DNA of 64,000 nucleotides from Agrobacterium tumefaciens (GCF_013318015.2 NZ_CP115841.1:2738501-2802500); one strand, 5' to 3'. Shown: positions 28,032 to 37,263, counted from the first letter of the stretch. Numbers and translations: made by a program. Notes: generated from the sequence alone by a model not told the origin.

Positions 28032-29153
28032 TCAATCTCCGTCGGCGAAGGAAAAGCCGGAGCTGAGACCGATTGCGCCGCCATACTGGTCGTTGAGGCG
28101 GTAGATGAGGTCTTTGCCGTTCAGCAGCAGGTAATCCACCTTGGCGCGTTGCTGGTCGTCATCAAGGGCCTTTTCCACGTTGGTATCAATCGTTCCGGCA
28201 ATGCGGATCATCGATTTGGCGATGAAATCGATGGAGTTGACGATGGAGCGCTGGTCGGATGGCACGAGTTCGACCATATCGGCCGTGTGCAGGAGGGTTT
28301 GAACGGCCTTGATGTTTGCGGCAATGCTTTTCCACGTCAGGCCGGACCGCCAGTAGATCGCCGTGCGGGGAAACTTCGCCTTGTCCGGCCCTTTGTAGAA
28401 CGTCTCTATGCGCTGGTCGCGGATTGCTTCGGCGCCGTGCACGAGAATGCCAAGCAGCGCAACCAGCGCCTCACGCTCATCGCGAAAAACGGGATTATCC
28501 GCGCCGGGCTGCGTCCAGTTTTTCTTCGCTCCATCAGGTGCGTTCCAGCTGTCGGAAAGCTCCGCCGCCACATTGGCAACGTTGCCGGCAATCGCCGCGC
28601 CATAGCGGCAACGGAAATCGCCCTTCTTGTCGAACAGATCACCCGCATCGGTGCCGTAGAGCACGAATTCCAGCGCGCCTAGGCCCTGCGCTGCGACACT
28701 CTTGCCCTTCAGGCTCTCGGCGCTGGTGACGCTTTCGTCCTTTTCCGCAAGGTAACGCTGTACCTGTTTCAGGCCAAGACCCTTCTTGTCTGGGTAATAG
28801 AGCACACGTTCGAAGCGGTTGTGCTCGATCACCGGACCGACCCGAACGATCTCGATGGTTGACCAGTTGGAGACCGTATCGGCAAAGGCCGCTTTGGCCG
28901 CCTCATCCGTCGTTTTGGAAGGGGCGGCGCAGAACGCCTTCATGCTGCCTTCCAGCTTCTCTGCCGATTGCCGGAAGTGGTCATAGCCGGGACGGATGAA
29001 ACCGTTCACCGCTTTTTCCATCACGCCCGGCACCTGTACGGGGTCGAGTGGTGGCGGCGGCATCAGCTCCACATCCTGCGCCATTGCGGGCCGCATACCC
29101 AAAAGCAGCAGCACGGAGATGAGACCGGGTATTTTTCGCATGGCATTTTTCAT
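28032..29153 (-). CDS. Imelysin-family periplasmic protein (second, degenerate GxHxxE)
   Basis: 373 residues from ATG 29153, whose A is the last base of the preceding gene's stop (TGATG); this sets the start and shows translational coupling. Signal peptide about 1-26 (LISVLLLLGMRPAMAQ). Two helical repeats of the imelysin (peptidase M75) fold. In the first repeat the usual G-x-H-x-x-E iron-site motif reads GLGALE, so the His is missing while the Glu stays. Imelysins are periplasmic iron-related proteins; they are not proven peptidases here. Third gene of the iron-related operon. Confidence 0.85.
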   Translation of the reverse strand: MKNAMRKIPGLISVLLLLGMRPAMAQDVELMPPPPLDPVQVPGVMEKAVNGFIRPGYDHFRQSAEKLEGSMKAFCAAPSKTTDEAAKAAFADTVSNWSTIEIVRVGPVIEHNRFERVLYYPDKKGLGLKQVQRYLAEKDESVTSAESLKGKSVAAQGLGALEFVLYGTDAGDLFDKKGDFRCRYGAAIAGNVANVAAELSDSWNAPDGAKKNWTQPGADNPVFRDEREALVALLGILVHGAEAIRDQRIETFYKGPDKAKFPRTAIYWRSGLTWKSIAANIKAVQTLLHTADMVELVPSDQRSIVNSIDFIAKSMIRIAGTIDTNVEKALDDDQQRAKVDYLLLNGKDLIYRLNDQYGGAIGLSSGFSFADGD

Positions 29154-30685
29154 CAAAGGGACTCCAGAAAAGCCAGCAAAGCCTGCCGGTCGGATTTTTG
29201 CAAGGCGGCAAAGGCATCGCGCGCTTTTTGCGCTTCGCCGCCGTGCCATAATATCGCTTCTGTCAGGCTGCGCGCCCGCCCGTCATGCAGGTAAAAACCG
29301 TTGCCATTCACGCTTCGCGTCAGACCGATACCCCAGAGCGGCTGGGTTCGCCATTCCTGCCCGCTTGCTTCGCCCACCTGCTGGCCATCGGCAAGCTCCT
29401 CTCCCATGTCGTGCAGCAGAAAATCCGAATAGGGCCAGATCAGCTGGAAAGACTGCATGGGGTCGGCAGCGTCACGGCGGGTGACGAATTTCGGTGTATG
29501 GCAGGATGTGCAGCCAGATGCGTAAAAAAGCTGCTTTCCCCGCAACACGGTGGGATCACCCACATCGCGGCGCTGCGGCACTGCAAGGTTTTCGGTGTAA
29601 AAGGTCACGAGATCGAGAATGGGGTCCGGCGCCTCCACTGGCCCAAGCCGTGGCTGCACGCCGGTCGGCATGGCAAGACAGTCTTTTTGAACGTCGGTGC
29701 AATCACCATAGGCGTTTTGTGCATCCGGCGTGGAAATGCCGATATCGTGGGAGAAGGCGCTGGCGCTCTGGTCGCGGACGCTGGCGTTCTGGGCTTTCCA
29801 GCCAAATCGGCCGAGCTTCACTTCGCCGGTCCGGTGATCCCGTACAAAAGCAGGGCGCCCGGAAATGCCGTCGCCATTTTTGTTATCCGGATCGGCGCCG
29901 GCCAGAATATCGGCATCGGCAATGGCCTCGATCAGCCCAAGCCCAAGGGTTGGCATGGCAATCCGCGCCGACAAAGTCGTATCGACGCCCAGGGGGCCAT
30001 AGTGCAGGCCTGCCACGGCATAGTCTGGCTTGCGCAGCATCACCACCTCGCCGTCGGCCAGCCGCACGGGTTTCTCGATATAGGTGACGACAGGTTTGCC
30101 CTCTGCAGCGAGGCCGGGAATGGCAACGTTCTGAAGCTGCCGGCCATAGGTCTCGTCGGGAAAATTCAACACCTCGTGGCGCGCAATCGCTGCCCGTTCC
30201 GCCTCGTTGCGGGCAGGCCGGGCCAGCCGCAGAAACAGGGAGACGGCATCTTCGCCGGCAAGTGGCGGTCGGCCTCTGCCGTCCTTCACATGGCAGGCCT
30301 GGCAGGATCGGGCGTTATAGAGCGGCCCCAACCCGTCTGAGGCTTGCGTGGAGGAGGGGGAAGACACCCAGAGCTTCTGGAACAGCGCATTGCCGAGCTT
30401 GAAATCCTGTTTTCGCTCAAACGGCATTGTTGCGGATGGATGCGAAAACGCGCCGCTATCGGCTTTATGGGTGCTGGTCGTTGCCCCGCCGGACATGGCC
30501 TCGAAGGGCTCCGGCATGGTAAAATCCATTGTCGGCGCGGTGACAGCCTGAACGCGGCTTTGGTCTTTTTCCGTCAGATCGTCACGAAGCGGCGCGGCAA
30601 GCACCATCGATGCCACAAGGCAGGCTGCCCCGGCGAAGAATAACGGCTTGTGGATCCGCGGCAGCGATGAGTTCATGGAAAGCAT
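29153..30685 (-). CDS. Di-haem c-type oxidoreductase (DUF1111 family)
   Basis: 510 residues with signal peptide (about 10-30, LFFAGAACLVASMVLA) and two CxxCH haem sites: CQACH near residue 140 and CTSCH near residue 405. The region between resembles the DUF1111 'thiol oxidoreductase-like' or MauG/peroxidase-related dihaem family. Periplasmic electron transfer is likely; the substrate is unknown. Start: ATG 30685 or ATG 30676. It lies between two imelysin genes, 41 bases behind the first, consistent with a functional link in iron oxidation-state handling (inference). Confidence 0.88.
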   Translation of the reverse strand: MLSMNSSLPRIHKPLFFAGAACLVASMVLAAPLRDDLTEKDQSRVQAVTAPTMDFTMPEPFEAMSGGATTSTHKADSGAFSHPSATMPFERKQDFKLGNALFQKLWVSSPSSTQASDGLGPLYNARSCQACHVKDGRGRPPLAGEDAVSLFLRLARPARNEAERAAIARHEVLNFPDETYGRQLQNVAIPGLAAEGKPVVTYIEKPVRLADGEVVMLRKPDYAVAGLHYGPLGVDTTLSARIAMPTLGLGLIEAIADADILAGADPDNKNGDGISGRPAFVRDHRTGEVKLGRFGWKAQNASVRDQSASAFSHDIGISTPDAQNAYGDCTDVQKDCLAMPTGVQPRLGPVEAPDPILDLVTFYTENLAVPQRRDVGDPTVLRGKQLFYASGCTSCHTPKFVTRRDAADPMQSFQLIWPYSDFLLHDMGEELADGQQVGEASGQEWRTQPLWGIGLTRSVNGNGFYLHDGRARSLTEAILWHGGEAQKARDAFAALQKSDRQALLAFLESL

Positions 30686-30726
30686 GGGAATGGCGGGCCG
30701 CAGCGATCTGCGGCCCGCATTGGCTC

Positions 30727-32004
30727 TTATTTGAAGACGGCGTTCGGATTATCGAGGCTGGCGGAACCCTCAAGTTCGATCTTGCCGAGATCGAGTGCCG
30801 CAATCACGCGTTCGACGGTTTTCGTCTGGTCGAGAAGGCCGTCGATGGCCGCCTGAACCACGGCGTTGCCTTCCTTGTTGCCTTCGCCGATCATCTGGTC
30901 GTAGGCCTCGACCGTCTGGGCACGCTTTTCCATGGCATGCATGGCGTCGAGCGTCTTGTTCAGCTTCGCCGTCATCTCGTCGTTCAGCGCCTTGTCCTTG
31001 GCGCCGACCAGCTCCGACAGCGAGGCGCCGGTCATCTTCGTTCCATCCACACGGGTATATTCGCCGGTATAGGCAGATGCGATGCCGATGGCGTCGTTAA
31101 GATGCGAATTATAGGTATTGTCTGAGAAGCAATCATGCTCCTCTTCCGGATCGTGCAGCAGAAGGCCGAGCTTCATGCGCTCCCCTGCCAGCTCGCCATA
31201 GGAAAGAGAGCCCATGCCGGTGAGAATGGCGGTCAGGCCGGCTTTCGGGTCGGCTTCCACTGTCTTGGTGGCTTCGCCTTCCGGCGCCCAGGCGTCCACC
31301 ATTTCCTGAAGATCCTTGATCAGCAGGGTAGAGGCGGACTTCAGGTAATCGGCGCGGCGGTCGCAATTGCCGTTCGTGCAATTCTTCTTGTCGTAGTCGG
31401 TATAGGGGCGGTTGCCCGCACCCGGTCCGGTGCCGTTCAGGTCCTGGCCCCAGAGCAGGAATTCGATGGCGTGGTAACCGGTCGTCACATTGGCTTCGAC
31501 ATCGCCCGCCTCGTGCAGGCTTTCGATCAGTTCGGGGGTGATCTTCGAGGTATCGACATCTTCGCCACTGATCTTGATCTTCGGATTGGCGATGATGTTT
31601 GCGACGTAAAGCTCGTTCTCGTCGCTCTCGGTGCCGTAGGAACCGTCGACATAGTCGATCAGGCCTTCATCCAGCGGCCAGGCGTTTACCTTGCCTTCCC
31701 AGGCGTCGACCACAGGGTTGCCGAAACGATAGACCTCCGATTGCTGGTAGGGAACGCGCGCCTTGATCCACGCTTCACGTGCAGCTTTCAGCGTTCCTTC
31801 GCTCGGTGTTGCGATCAGCGCGTCGATTGCCTTGTCCAGCGCCTTCGCCGTGGTCAGCGAATCCTCGTATTTCGCATGCGCGACGTCGGCGTAATGCTTG
31901 ACGACAGCGGCGGCGTCGGTCGCAGCGCGGGCGGGAAGCGCGGTGAAGGTCGCGGATGCGGCCAGAAGCGCGAAAGACGCGCTGAGAATGGTTTTGCGGA
32001 TCAT
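30727..32004 (-). CDS. irpA: Imelysin/IrpA-family periplasmic iron-related protein
   Basis: 425 residues from ATG 32004 preceded by AAGGAG; an in-frame ATG at 32040 lacks it. Signal peptide about 1-27 (ALLAASATFTALPARA). Contains the intact imelysin motif G-x-H-x-x-E (GYHAIEFLLWGQD) and LAGERMKLGLLLHDPEEEHDCFSDNTYNSHLND typical of IrpA/ICMP proteins, which in cyanobacteria and Pseudomonas are induced by iron limitation. First gene of the four-gene operon, with a candidate Irr box about 80 bases upstream. Two consecutive helical repeats account for the length. Confidence 0.9.
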   Translation of the reverse strand: MIRKTILSASFALLAASATFTALPARAATDAAAVVKHYADVAHAKYEDSLTTAKALDKAIDALIATPSEGTLKAAREAWIKARVPYQQSEVYRFGNPVVDAWEGKVNAWPLDEGLIDYVDGSYGTESDENELYVANIIANPKIKISGEDVDTSKITPELIESLHEAGDVEANVTTGYHAIEFLLWGQDLNGTGPGAGNRPYTDYDKKNCTNGNCDRRADYLKSASTLLIKDLQEMVDAWAPEGEATKTVEADPKAGLTAILTGMGSLSYGELAGERMKLGLLLHDPEEEHDCFSDNTYNSHLNDAIGIASAYTGEYTRVDGTKMTGASLSELVGAKDKALNDEMTAKLNKTLDAMHAMEKRAQTVEAYDQMIGEGNKEGNAVVQAAIDGLLDQTKTVERVIAALDLGKIELEGSASLDNPNAVFK

Positions 32005-32085
32005 GATCCCTCTCCTTGGGCAGGCGTGAAATAACTTCACGCTGCGGCAAGCGAGTTCTGACCCAATCGCAAACTTGTGTCAAAT

Positions 32086-32109
32086 ATTCTAGTTTAGAAT
32101 GCTTTGAAA
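32086..32109 (-). promoter_or_regulatory. Candidate Irr box (ICE) upstream of the imelysin operon
   Basis: TTTAGAA (32093-32099), TGC, TTTGAAA (32103-32109) approximates TTTAGAA-N3-TTCTAAA with two mismatches; it also overlaps a perfect ATTCTA-GTT-TAGAAT palindrome (32086-32100). It is about 90 bases before the irpA-like start. Confidence 0.45.
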
Positions 32110-32159
32110 CAAGCTACTCGGTATTTTTCGAAGTAAAATCAGCGCGTGCAAAACCTGTT

Positions 32160-33449
32160 TCACGCTTTGCGTTTCATTACGCAGAAGAAGAAACCATCCG
32201 TATCTGTAGTTGCAGGCGTCAGCGTCACTGTCTTGCCGTCAGAGGAATGCGGTTTGTTTGCATTGCCGCCAAAAGTCGTCTGCCAGCGATCCAGTGCCGA
32301 ACCGATATAGAATTGCGGATTTTCTTCGCAGAAGCGCTTGACCTGCTGCTCGTTTTCCTCGGGCAGAACCGAGCAGGTGACATAAAGCAGCTCGCCGCCG
32401 GGGCGCACAAAACCCTTGGCCTGCGAAAGGGCCTCGCCCTGCTGCTGTACCCGTTCTTCCAGATTGCGTGTCGTCAGCCGCCATTTGGTGTCAGGCCGCC
32501 GGCGCCATGTTCCGGTGCCAGTGCAGGGGGCGTCCACCAGAACGCGATCGAATTTTTCATGAAACGGGACAAGTCCGGCTGCGCGGTCATGAACCTGCAC
32601 ATTGCGCGTGCCGGCTCGTTTCAGCCGCTCGATGATCGGCGCGAGCCGCTTGCGATCGGCGTCGAAGGCGTGAACCTGACCCTTGTTGTTCATGCTGGCG
32701 GCCATGGCCAGCGTCTTGCCGCCGCCACCGGCGCAATAATCGAGTATCTGTTCGCCTTCATGCGCGCCGGCAAGATCGGCAACGATCTGCGATCCCTCGT
32801 CCTGCACTTCGAACCAGCCTTTCTGGAAGGACAGTTCTGCGGTCACATTCGGCAGGCGGGAAGGGCCTTCGCCGGCGGGGATGCGGACACCCTGACGGGC
32901 GATATGCGTTGCTTCCGCACCGCTCTCTTCCAGCGCCTTCAGCACCTTGTCGCGAGTGGCCTTCAGCGTGTTGGCCCGCAGATCAAGTGTCGGGCGCTGG
33001 TTCAGCGCCTGCGCCTCGGCAAGCCAGCCCTCTCCGAACGCCGTCTCGAAGGATGCTTGAACCCATTCGGGAATGTCGCCCTGAATATGGGCTGGTGCAT
33101 CGGCGAGAGAACGGGAGAGAAAGGCTTTCTGCTTTTCTTCATCAGGCGCGGCAGGGGCAAATTTGTCGCCGTCGAATTCCGCCGCAAGTTCCGAAAAGCT
33201 CTTGCCCCATTGGCGCAGCAGAACTGCATAACCAAGCGAGGCGGCGCTGTCGTCATCCATCAGCCAGGCGTGTGACAGTTTCATGCGCAGCGCGTCATAG
33301 ACGATGTTGCCGATCGCGGCCCTGTCACCCGAACCCGCGAAACGATGGGCAAGTCCCCAGTCCTTCAGAGCATCGGCAACGGGACGCCTGCGTCCCTCAA
33401 TATCCGCCAATACTTCGATTGCTCCGGCCAAACGCCCGCCCAAACGCAT
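32160..33449 (-). CDS. RsmB-like rRNA (cytosine-5)-methyltransferase
   Basis: 429 residues. N-terminal NusB-like RNA-binding region (about 1-130) followed by a SAM-dependent methyltransferase: motif I LDYCAGGGGKTLAMA, acidic motif HAFDADRKRL, motif IV DAPCTGTGTWRRRPD and motif VI VTCSVLPEENE, the two catalytic cysteines of RNA m5C methyltransferases. This matches the RsmB/NOP2/Sun family that modifies 16S or 23S rRNA; which base cannot be told. Start at ATG 33449. Divergent from nothing close; the irp operon lies downstream in the same direction. Confidence 0.92.
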   Translation of the reverse strand: MRLGGRLAGAIEVLADIEGRRRPVADALKDWGLAHRFAGSGDRAAIGNIVYDALRMKLSHAWLMDDDSAASLGYAVLLRQWGKSFSELAAEFDGDKFAPAAPDEEKQKAFLSRSLADAPAHIQGDIPEWVQASFETAFGEGWLAEAQALNQRPTLDLRANTLKATRDKVLKALEESGAEATHIARQGVRIPAGEGPSRLPNVTAELSFQKGWFEVQDEGSQIVADLAGAHEGEQILDYCAGGGGKTLAMAASMNNKGQVHAFDADRKRLAPIIERLKRAGTRNVQVHDRAAGLVPFHEKFDRVLVDAPCTGTGTWRRRPDTKWRLTTRNLEERVQQQGEALSQAKGFVRPGGELLYVTCSVLPEENEQQVKRFCEENPQFYIGSALDRWQTTFGGNANKPHSSDGKTVTLTPATTDTDGFFFCVMKRKA

Positions 33450-33510
33450 TGTCTACCTCATTTTGCTGATTAGCCCGGTTGGTAGACGCGAATGGCGGCA
33501 AGGGCAAGGC

Positions 33511-33879
33511 TCAATCGGCGCTGACGACCTCGTAGCAGACCTTGGCGGTGCCGGAACTGATCATGCCGATGTTTTTGGCAGCGGCCTTGGAAAGATCGAG
33601 AACGCGACCCTTGATGAACGGACCGCGGTCATTGATGCGCACCACAACGGCCTTGCCGTTACGGGCATTGGTAACCTTGACCTTGGTGCCGAACCGCAGC
33701 GAGCGGTGAGCGGCGGTCATGTTGGCGGCGTTCATACGCTCGCCCGAAGCAGTCTTGGAGCTCAACGCATACCACGATGCCCCTCCACAACCATTTGCCG
33801 CATTAGCCTGAAGAGGCGCAATGATGGAACAGGCGGCTATAGTTGCGACGGTGAAAGTTATACGACGGATATTCAACAA
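33511..33879 (-). CDS. RlpA-like double-psi beta-barrel protein, exported
   Basis: 122 residues from a TTG at 33879 (next codon is also TTG). Signal peptide about 1-28 ([18 protein letters not shown]). The mature part is a single double-psi beta-barrel of the RlpA family: [59 protein letters not shown], with the His of family members in TAAHRSL and Asp in INDRGPF. RlpA lytic transglycosylases trim naked peptidoglycan strands; this one has no SPOR domain and ends in a short Cys-containing tail, so it is a minimal member. Its 427-bp upstream region is unusually rich in palindromes. Confidence 0.85.
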   Translation of the reverse strand: MLNIRRITFTVATIAACSIIAPLQANAANGCGGASWYALSSKTASGERMNAANMTAAHRSLRFGTKVKVTNARNGKAVVVRINDRGPFIKGRVLDLSKAAAKNIGMISSGTAKVCYEVVSAD

Positions 33880-34306
33880 ACTGTGCTTCCCTGAAAATCG
33901 GCCCCGCGCCGATTGATTGTGCCCTTGCTAAACGGCCATTGTCTGGCCTGAACGCGTTTGAATGCGAGATTGTAGGGCGAGGGAAAAATGGCGAAAAAAA
34001 GCTGATCTCAAATCACGAAGTGTTACAGGCTGTAACATTCGTGATCGTTAGCCGGAAAGGTGTCGTCAGTGCCTTATTGTTGAAAAGTGGAAAAAATGAC
34101 GCAGAATCAATGCTCAATGGAAATGCTGTTACAAGTCACGCCTTCGTGAATCCAGTTCACGAAATGTGAGTGAAATATTTTTCTAATGGCTATGATTTTA
34201 GCGATTTTTGCATGGTTAATAAAAGCCTAATTGACTGAAAAACCACCAAAACCATCCTCAAAAACGGGTTTGGAAGGATTTTTCATCGCTTTTAAATGGG
34301 GGATTT
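33880..34306. promoter_or_regulatory. AT-rich, palindrome-rich region upstream of the rlpA-like gene
   Basis: 427 bases with no supported gene. Repeat A: ATCACGAA (34012-34019), one G, TGTTACA (34021-34027), GGC, TGTAACA (34031-34037), TTCGTGAT (34038-34045), i.e. a 34-base quasi-palindrome. Repeat B: TTCGTGAA (34143-34150), five bases, TTCACGAA (34156-34163). Also GGCCA-TTGTC-TGGCC at about 33932-33946. Composition is visibly more AT-rich than the surrounding genes. Confidence 0.55.
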
Positions 34307-35179
34307 TTAGCCCCGCCAGAGGCCGCTTTCCCACAATTGTGTCAGGGAGATTTTGTACTCCGGGAAGCTGAAATCGAAACCGAGGCCACGTATCCTGGCG
34401 TTGGAAACGCGCTTGTTCTCGCCGTAGAAGGAGCGTGCCATCGGCGTCAGATCGGCGGTCTCGAATGCCTGTTCGGGAGGCGGCTCAACGCCCATCAACG
34501 TGGCGGCGAAGCTCACCACATCCTGCGGCGGGGCGGGTTCATCATCCGTCACATTGAAGAGGCCGCGTTCATTTCTCCGCGCCAGAAAGGCGTGGGCCGC
34601 ACCAATATCCTCAACCCGGATGCGGTTGAACACCTGGTCTTTCTTCACCAGCCTGCGCGCCGTTCCCTTTTCGAAATTCATGAAACTATTGCGTCCGGGG
34701 CCGTAAATTCCCGAAAGGCGCAAGATGGCAAGCGGCACGCCCGCTTTTTCAGCAGCCGCAGCCCACGCGGTTTCGGCAGCAACGCGTTCCACGGACCGGG
34801 CGGAAACCGGGCGGCACGGGGTTTCCTCATCCACCCATGCGCCGTCATGGTCGCCATAGACGCCAACGGTGGAAAGATAAGCGATCCATTCAAGCTTGGG
34901 CAGAAGCCGTTTCAGGTCGTCGCCCAAAAGCGCAAGCAGTGGATCTCCATCCTTGCCCGGCGCGATGGACTGCACGAGATGGGTGACATTGGTCATTGTG
35001 GCGATGAGATCGTCATTAAGATGGGCACCGTCGAACAGGAAGGGTGTCATGCCAGTTGCAGCAAGGCTTGCGAACTTGTCCGTGCTGCGCGTGGTGCCCG
35101 ATATCGTTGCAGCTTCGGTTTTCAGCGCGTTTGCGATGGCCTTGCCCGAATATCCTGCGCCGAAAATCATCACATGCAT
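34307..35179 (-). CDS. NAD-dependent epimerase/dehydratase-like SDR protein
   Basis: 290 residues. N-terminal dinucleotide-binding loop MIFGAGYSGKAIANAL and downstream region YLSTVGVYGDHDGAWVDEETPCRP, with catalytic-like Ser and Tyr (STVGVYGDH) and conserved ILRLSGIYGPGRNS. It belongs to the atypical/extended SDR group (YeeZ-like); the enzyme activity is unknown. Start ATG 35179, three bases after the queG stop, so probably co-transcribed with gst-queG. Confidence 0.85.
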   Translation of the reverse strand: MHVMIFGAGYSGKAIANALKTEAATISGTTRSTDKFASLAATGMTPFLFDGAHLNDDLIATMTNVTHLVQSIAPGKDGDPLLALLGDDLKRLLPKLEWIAYLSTVGVYGDHDGAWVDEETPCRPVSARSVERVAAETAWAAAAEKAGVPLAILRLSGIYGPGRNSFMNFEKGTARRLVKKDQVFNRIRVEDIGAAHAFLARRNERGLFNVTDDEPAPPQDVVSFAATLMGVEPPPEQAFETADLTPMARSFYGENKRVSNARIRGLGFDFSFPEYKISLTQLWESGLWRG

Positions 35180-35182
35180 GGG

Positions 35183-36334
35183 TCACGCCTCTGCCAGTTG
35201 CCATTCCATTTCAGCCTCCGGATCAGGCTCCGGGGCGCGGCCGGCAGAGTATGCACGGAACTCCTCGCTGTCCATAAGCTGCGACAAAGCCCATGCGGCC
35301 ATGCCGCGCACCTCCGGTGCCGGGTCTTTTTCGGCGAGAGACTTGCATTGCTGCACGAATTGCCGGTCGCGCGAGTTTCCAGCAGCTATCAGAACGTTGC
35401 GGATGAAGCGGTTACGCCCGATGCGCTTGACCGGTGAGCCGCTGAAGAAGCTGCGGAAGGCAGCGTCATCCAGCGTCAGCAGGAAGGCGATGGAAGGTTC
35501 CTTCAAATCCTCGCGCGCCTGCAGCTTCATCTCGGAGGCGCTGGCCGCGAATTTGTTCCAGGGACAGGCGGCAAGGCAATCGTCGCAGCCATAGATGCGG
35601 TTGCCTATCATCGGCCGGAACTCGTGCGGGATGACGCCTTTGTGCTCAATGGTGAGGTAGGAGATGCAGCGGCGGGCGTCCAGCTGGTAGGGGGCGGGGA
35701 AGGCGGCCGTCGGACAGGCATCGAGACAGGCGCGACAGGAGCCGCAATGGTCCTTCTCGGCCTCATCAAGAAAAAGCTCGGCGGTGGTGAACATGCTGCC
35801 GAGAAACAGCCAGGAACCATGGGTGCGGCTGACCAGATTGGTGTGTTTGCCCTGCCAGCCGAGCCCCGCGGCTGCGGCAAGCGGTTTTTCCATCACCGGC
35901 GCAGTGTCAACGAAGACCTTCACGTCCTCGCCGGCGCGCGCGGCAAAACGGGTGGCGATTTCTTTCAGTCGCCCTTTTATGACGTCGTGATAGTCGCGGT
36001 TGCGGGCATAGACCGAAATGGCTGCCTTGTCGGATTTCGAAAGAAGGCCGCGAGGATCTTCCTCAGGCCCGTAATTCAGCCCGAACATGACAATGGAGCG
36101 CACGTCGCCCCACAGCGTTTTCGGCTCGGCGCGACGGGCCTCGGTCTGCTCCATCCACGCCATGGTGCCATGATAGCCCTTATCCAGAAACTGCCTCAGC
36201 CGTCCTGGTGCCAGCGGAATGCTGTCCGGCGCGGTGATACGACAGAGATCGAAGCCGAGCGAAAGCGCCTCCTGACGAACGAAGTCCGTCAGTTTGCGAG
36301 CGCGTATCCGCTGCTTGTCGCTGGCAACGTCGAT
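35183..36334 (-). CDS. queG: Epoxyqueuosine reductase, apparent ATC start codon
   Basis: 383 residues if translation begins at ATC 36334. Reduces epoxyqueuosine to queuosine at the tRNA wobble position using cobalamin and two [4Fe-4S] clusters. Cluster ligands are visible: [12 protein letters not shown] and [10 protein letters not shown]; the N-terminal [12 protein letters not shown] region aligns with QueG starts. Between the in-frame stop TAA (36353-36355) and the first ATG at 36163 (residue 58) there is no ATG, GTG or TTG. The ATC has AGGAG exactly eight bases upstream. Cytoplasmic. Downstream of the GST gene in the same direction. Confidence 0.9.
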   Translation of the reverse strand: MDVASDKQRIRARKLTDFVRQEALSLGFDLCRITAPDSIPLAPGRLRQFLDKGYHGTMAWMEQTEARRAEPKTLWGDVRSIVMFGLNYGPEEDPRGLLSKSDKAAISVYARNRDYHDVIKGRLKEIATRFAARAGEDVKVFVDTAPVMEKPLAAAAGLGWQGKHTNLVSRTHGSWLFLGSMFTTAELFLDEAEKDHCGSCRACLDACPTAAFPAPYQLDARRCISYLTIEHKGVIPHEFRPMIGNRIYGCDDCLAACPWNKFAASASEMKLQAREDLKEPSIAFLLTLDDAAFRSFFSGSPVKRIGRNRFIRNVLIAAGNSRDRQFVQQCKSLAEKDPAPEVRGMAAWALSQLMDSEEFRAYSAGRAPEPDPEAEMEWQLAEA

Positions 36335-36413
36335 GGTCGTTTCTCCTGCGGGTTACTCTGCGACATATATATGCGTAGCTACACGCCGCAGCAAATAACC
36401 GGGAGGCCGGAAC

Positions 36414-37106
36414 TTAGAAATCCAGATCGGCGTAGTGGGAGGAGGGGGCAAGGCGCGGAATGCGCTCGCTGAGGAACGGCCGGAAGGACGGGCGCGATTT
36501 CAGCCGCTGATACCACTCCTTGGCAATTGGCGCTTCAAGCCAGTTGATTTCGCCGAGATAATCCAGCACCGAGACAGAGGCGGCGGCGGCAAGGTCGGCA
36601 TAACTCAACCGGTCGCCCGCCAGCCACGTCCGCGAACCCGCCAGCCATTCCAGATATTTGATGTGCTGACGAACATTGTTACGCGCGGTGCGCAGAAGCT
36701 TGGAATCCGGGGGGCCACCACCCTGCGCCGCCGTCATCTGCAATTTATAAACCCGCTCCCGCACCAGCGGTCGGGTCACATCGTTTTCCATCTTCTGCAG
36801 GAACCACTCGGTCAAGCGGCGGATTTCCGCCCGCTGAAACGGGTCTTCCGCCAGCAATCGCCGGTCACGCTTCAAAACCCCGTGCGTTTCGTCGAGAAAC
36901 TCGGCGAGCACGTAGGGACCGCTGAGAGAGCGCATATTATCATCGAGATAGACCGGCAGGGTGCCCGCCGGATTCAGCGCCAGAAACTCCCGCCTTCTTT
37001 CCCACGGCTGCTCCTCTACGAGATCGGTCTGGAACCCGTATTCCGAAAGGATCAGACGAACGAACCGGGATGCGGTCGACATGGGAGAGTGATAGAGAGT
37101 TGGCAT
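36414..37106 (-). CDS. Glutathione S-transferase family protein
   Basis: 230 residues. N-terminal thioredoxin-like domain (LYHSPMSTASRFVRLILSEYGF, with the catalytic Ser/Thr region at the start and the cis-Pro in TLPVYLDD) and an all-alpha C-terminal domain (GDRLSYADLAAAASVSVLDYLGEI) typical of GSTs. Detoxification or stress use is likely but substrates are unknown. It lies immediately upstream of queG and is likely its co-transcribed partner; divergent from uppP. Confidence 0.9.
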   Translation of the reverse strand: MPTLYHSPMSTASRFVRLILSEYGFQTDLVEEQPWERRREFLALNPAGTLPVYLDDNMRSLSGPYVLAEFLDETHGVLKRDRRLLAEDPFQRAEIRRLTEWFLQKMENDVTRPLVRERVYKLQMTAAQGGGPPDSKLLRTARNNVRQHIKYLEWLAGSRTWLAGDRLSYADLAAAASVSVLDYLGEINWLEAPIAKEWYQRLKSRPSFRPFLSERIPRLAPSSHYADLDF

Positions 37107-37263
37107 CGGTACTCAATTTTTACGATTGGTTGTCATGATCGACAATTGCCGGAAAACTTTTTCAGTTTCGCTTCATCAAGACGCTATAAGAGCTTGGCTA
37201 CTTTAAAACAAGTTTAACGCAATTGCTTTCCATTCCCGCTTCCCCCTGAAAAAAGGATACCTC

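Noticed and set aside
33939..34169. Possible 76-residue gene in the rlpA upstream region
   Set aside because: It has no convincing ribosome site, unusual composition, and reads through both palindromes; more likely chance.
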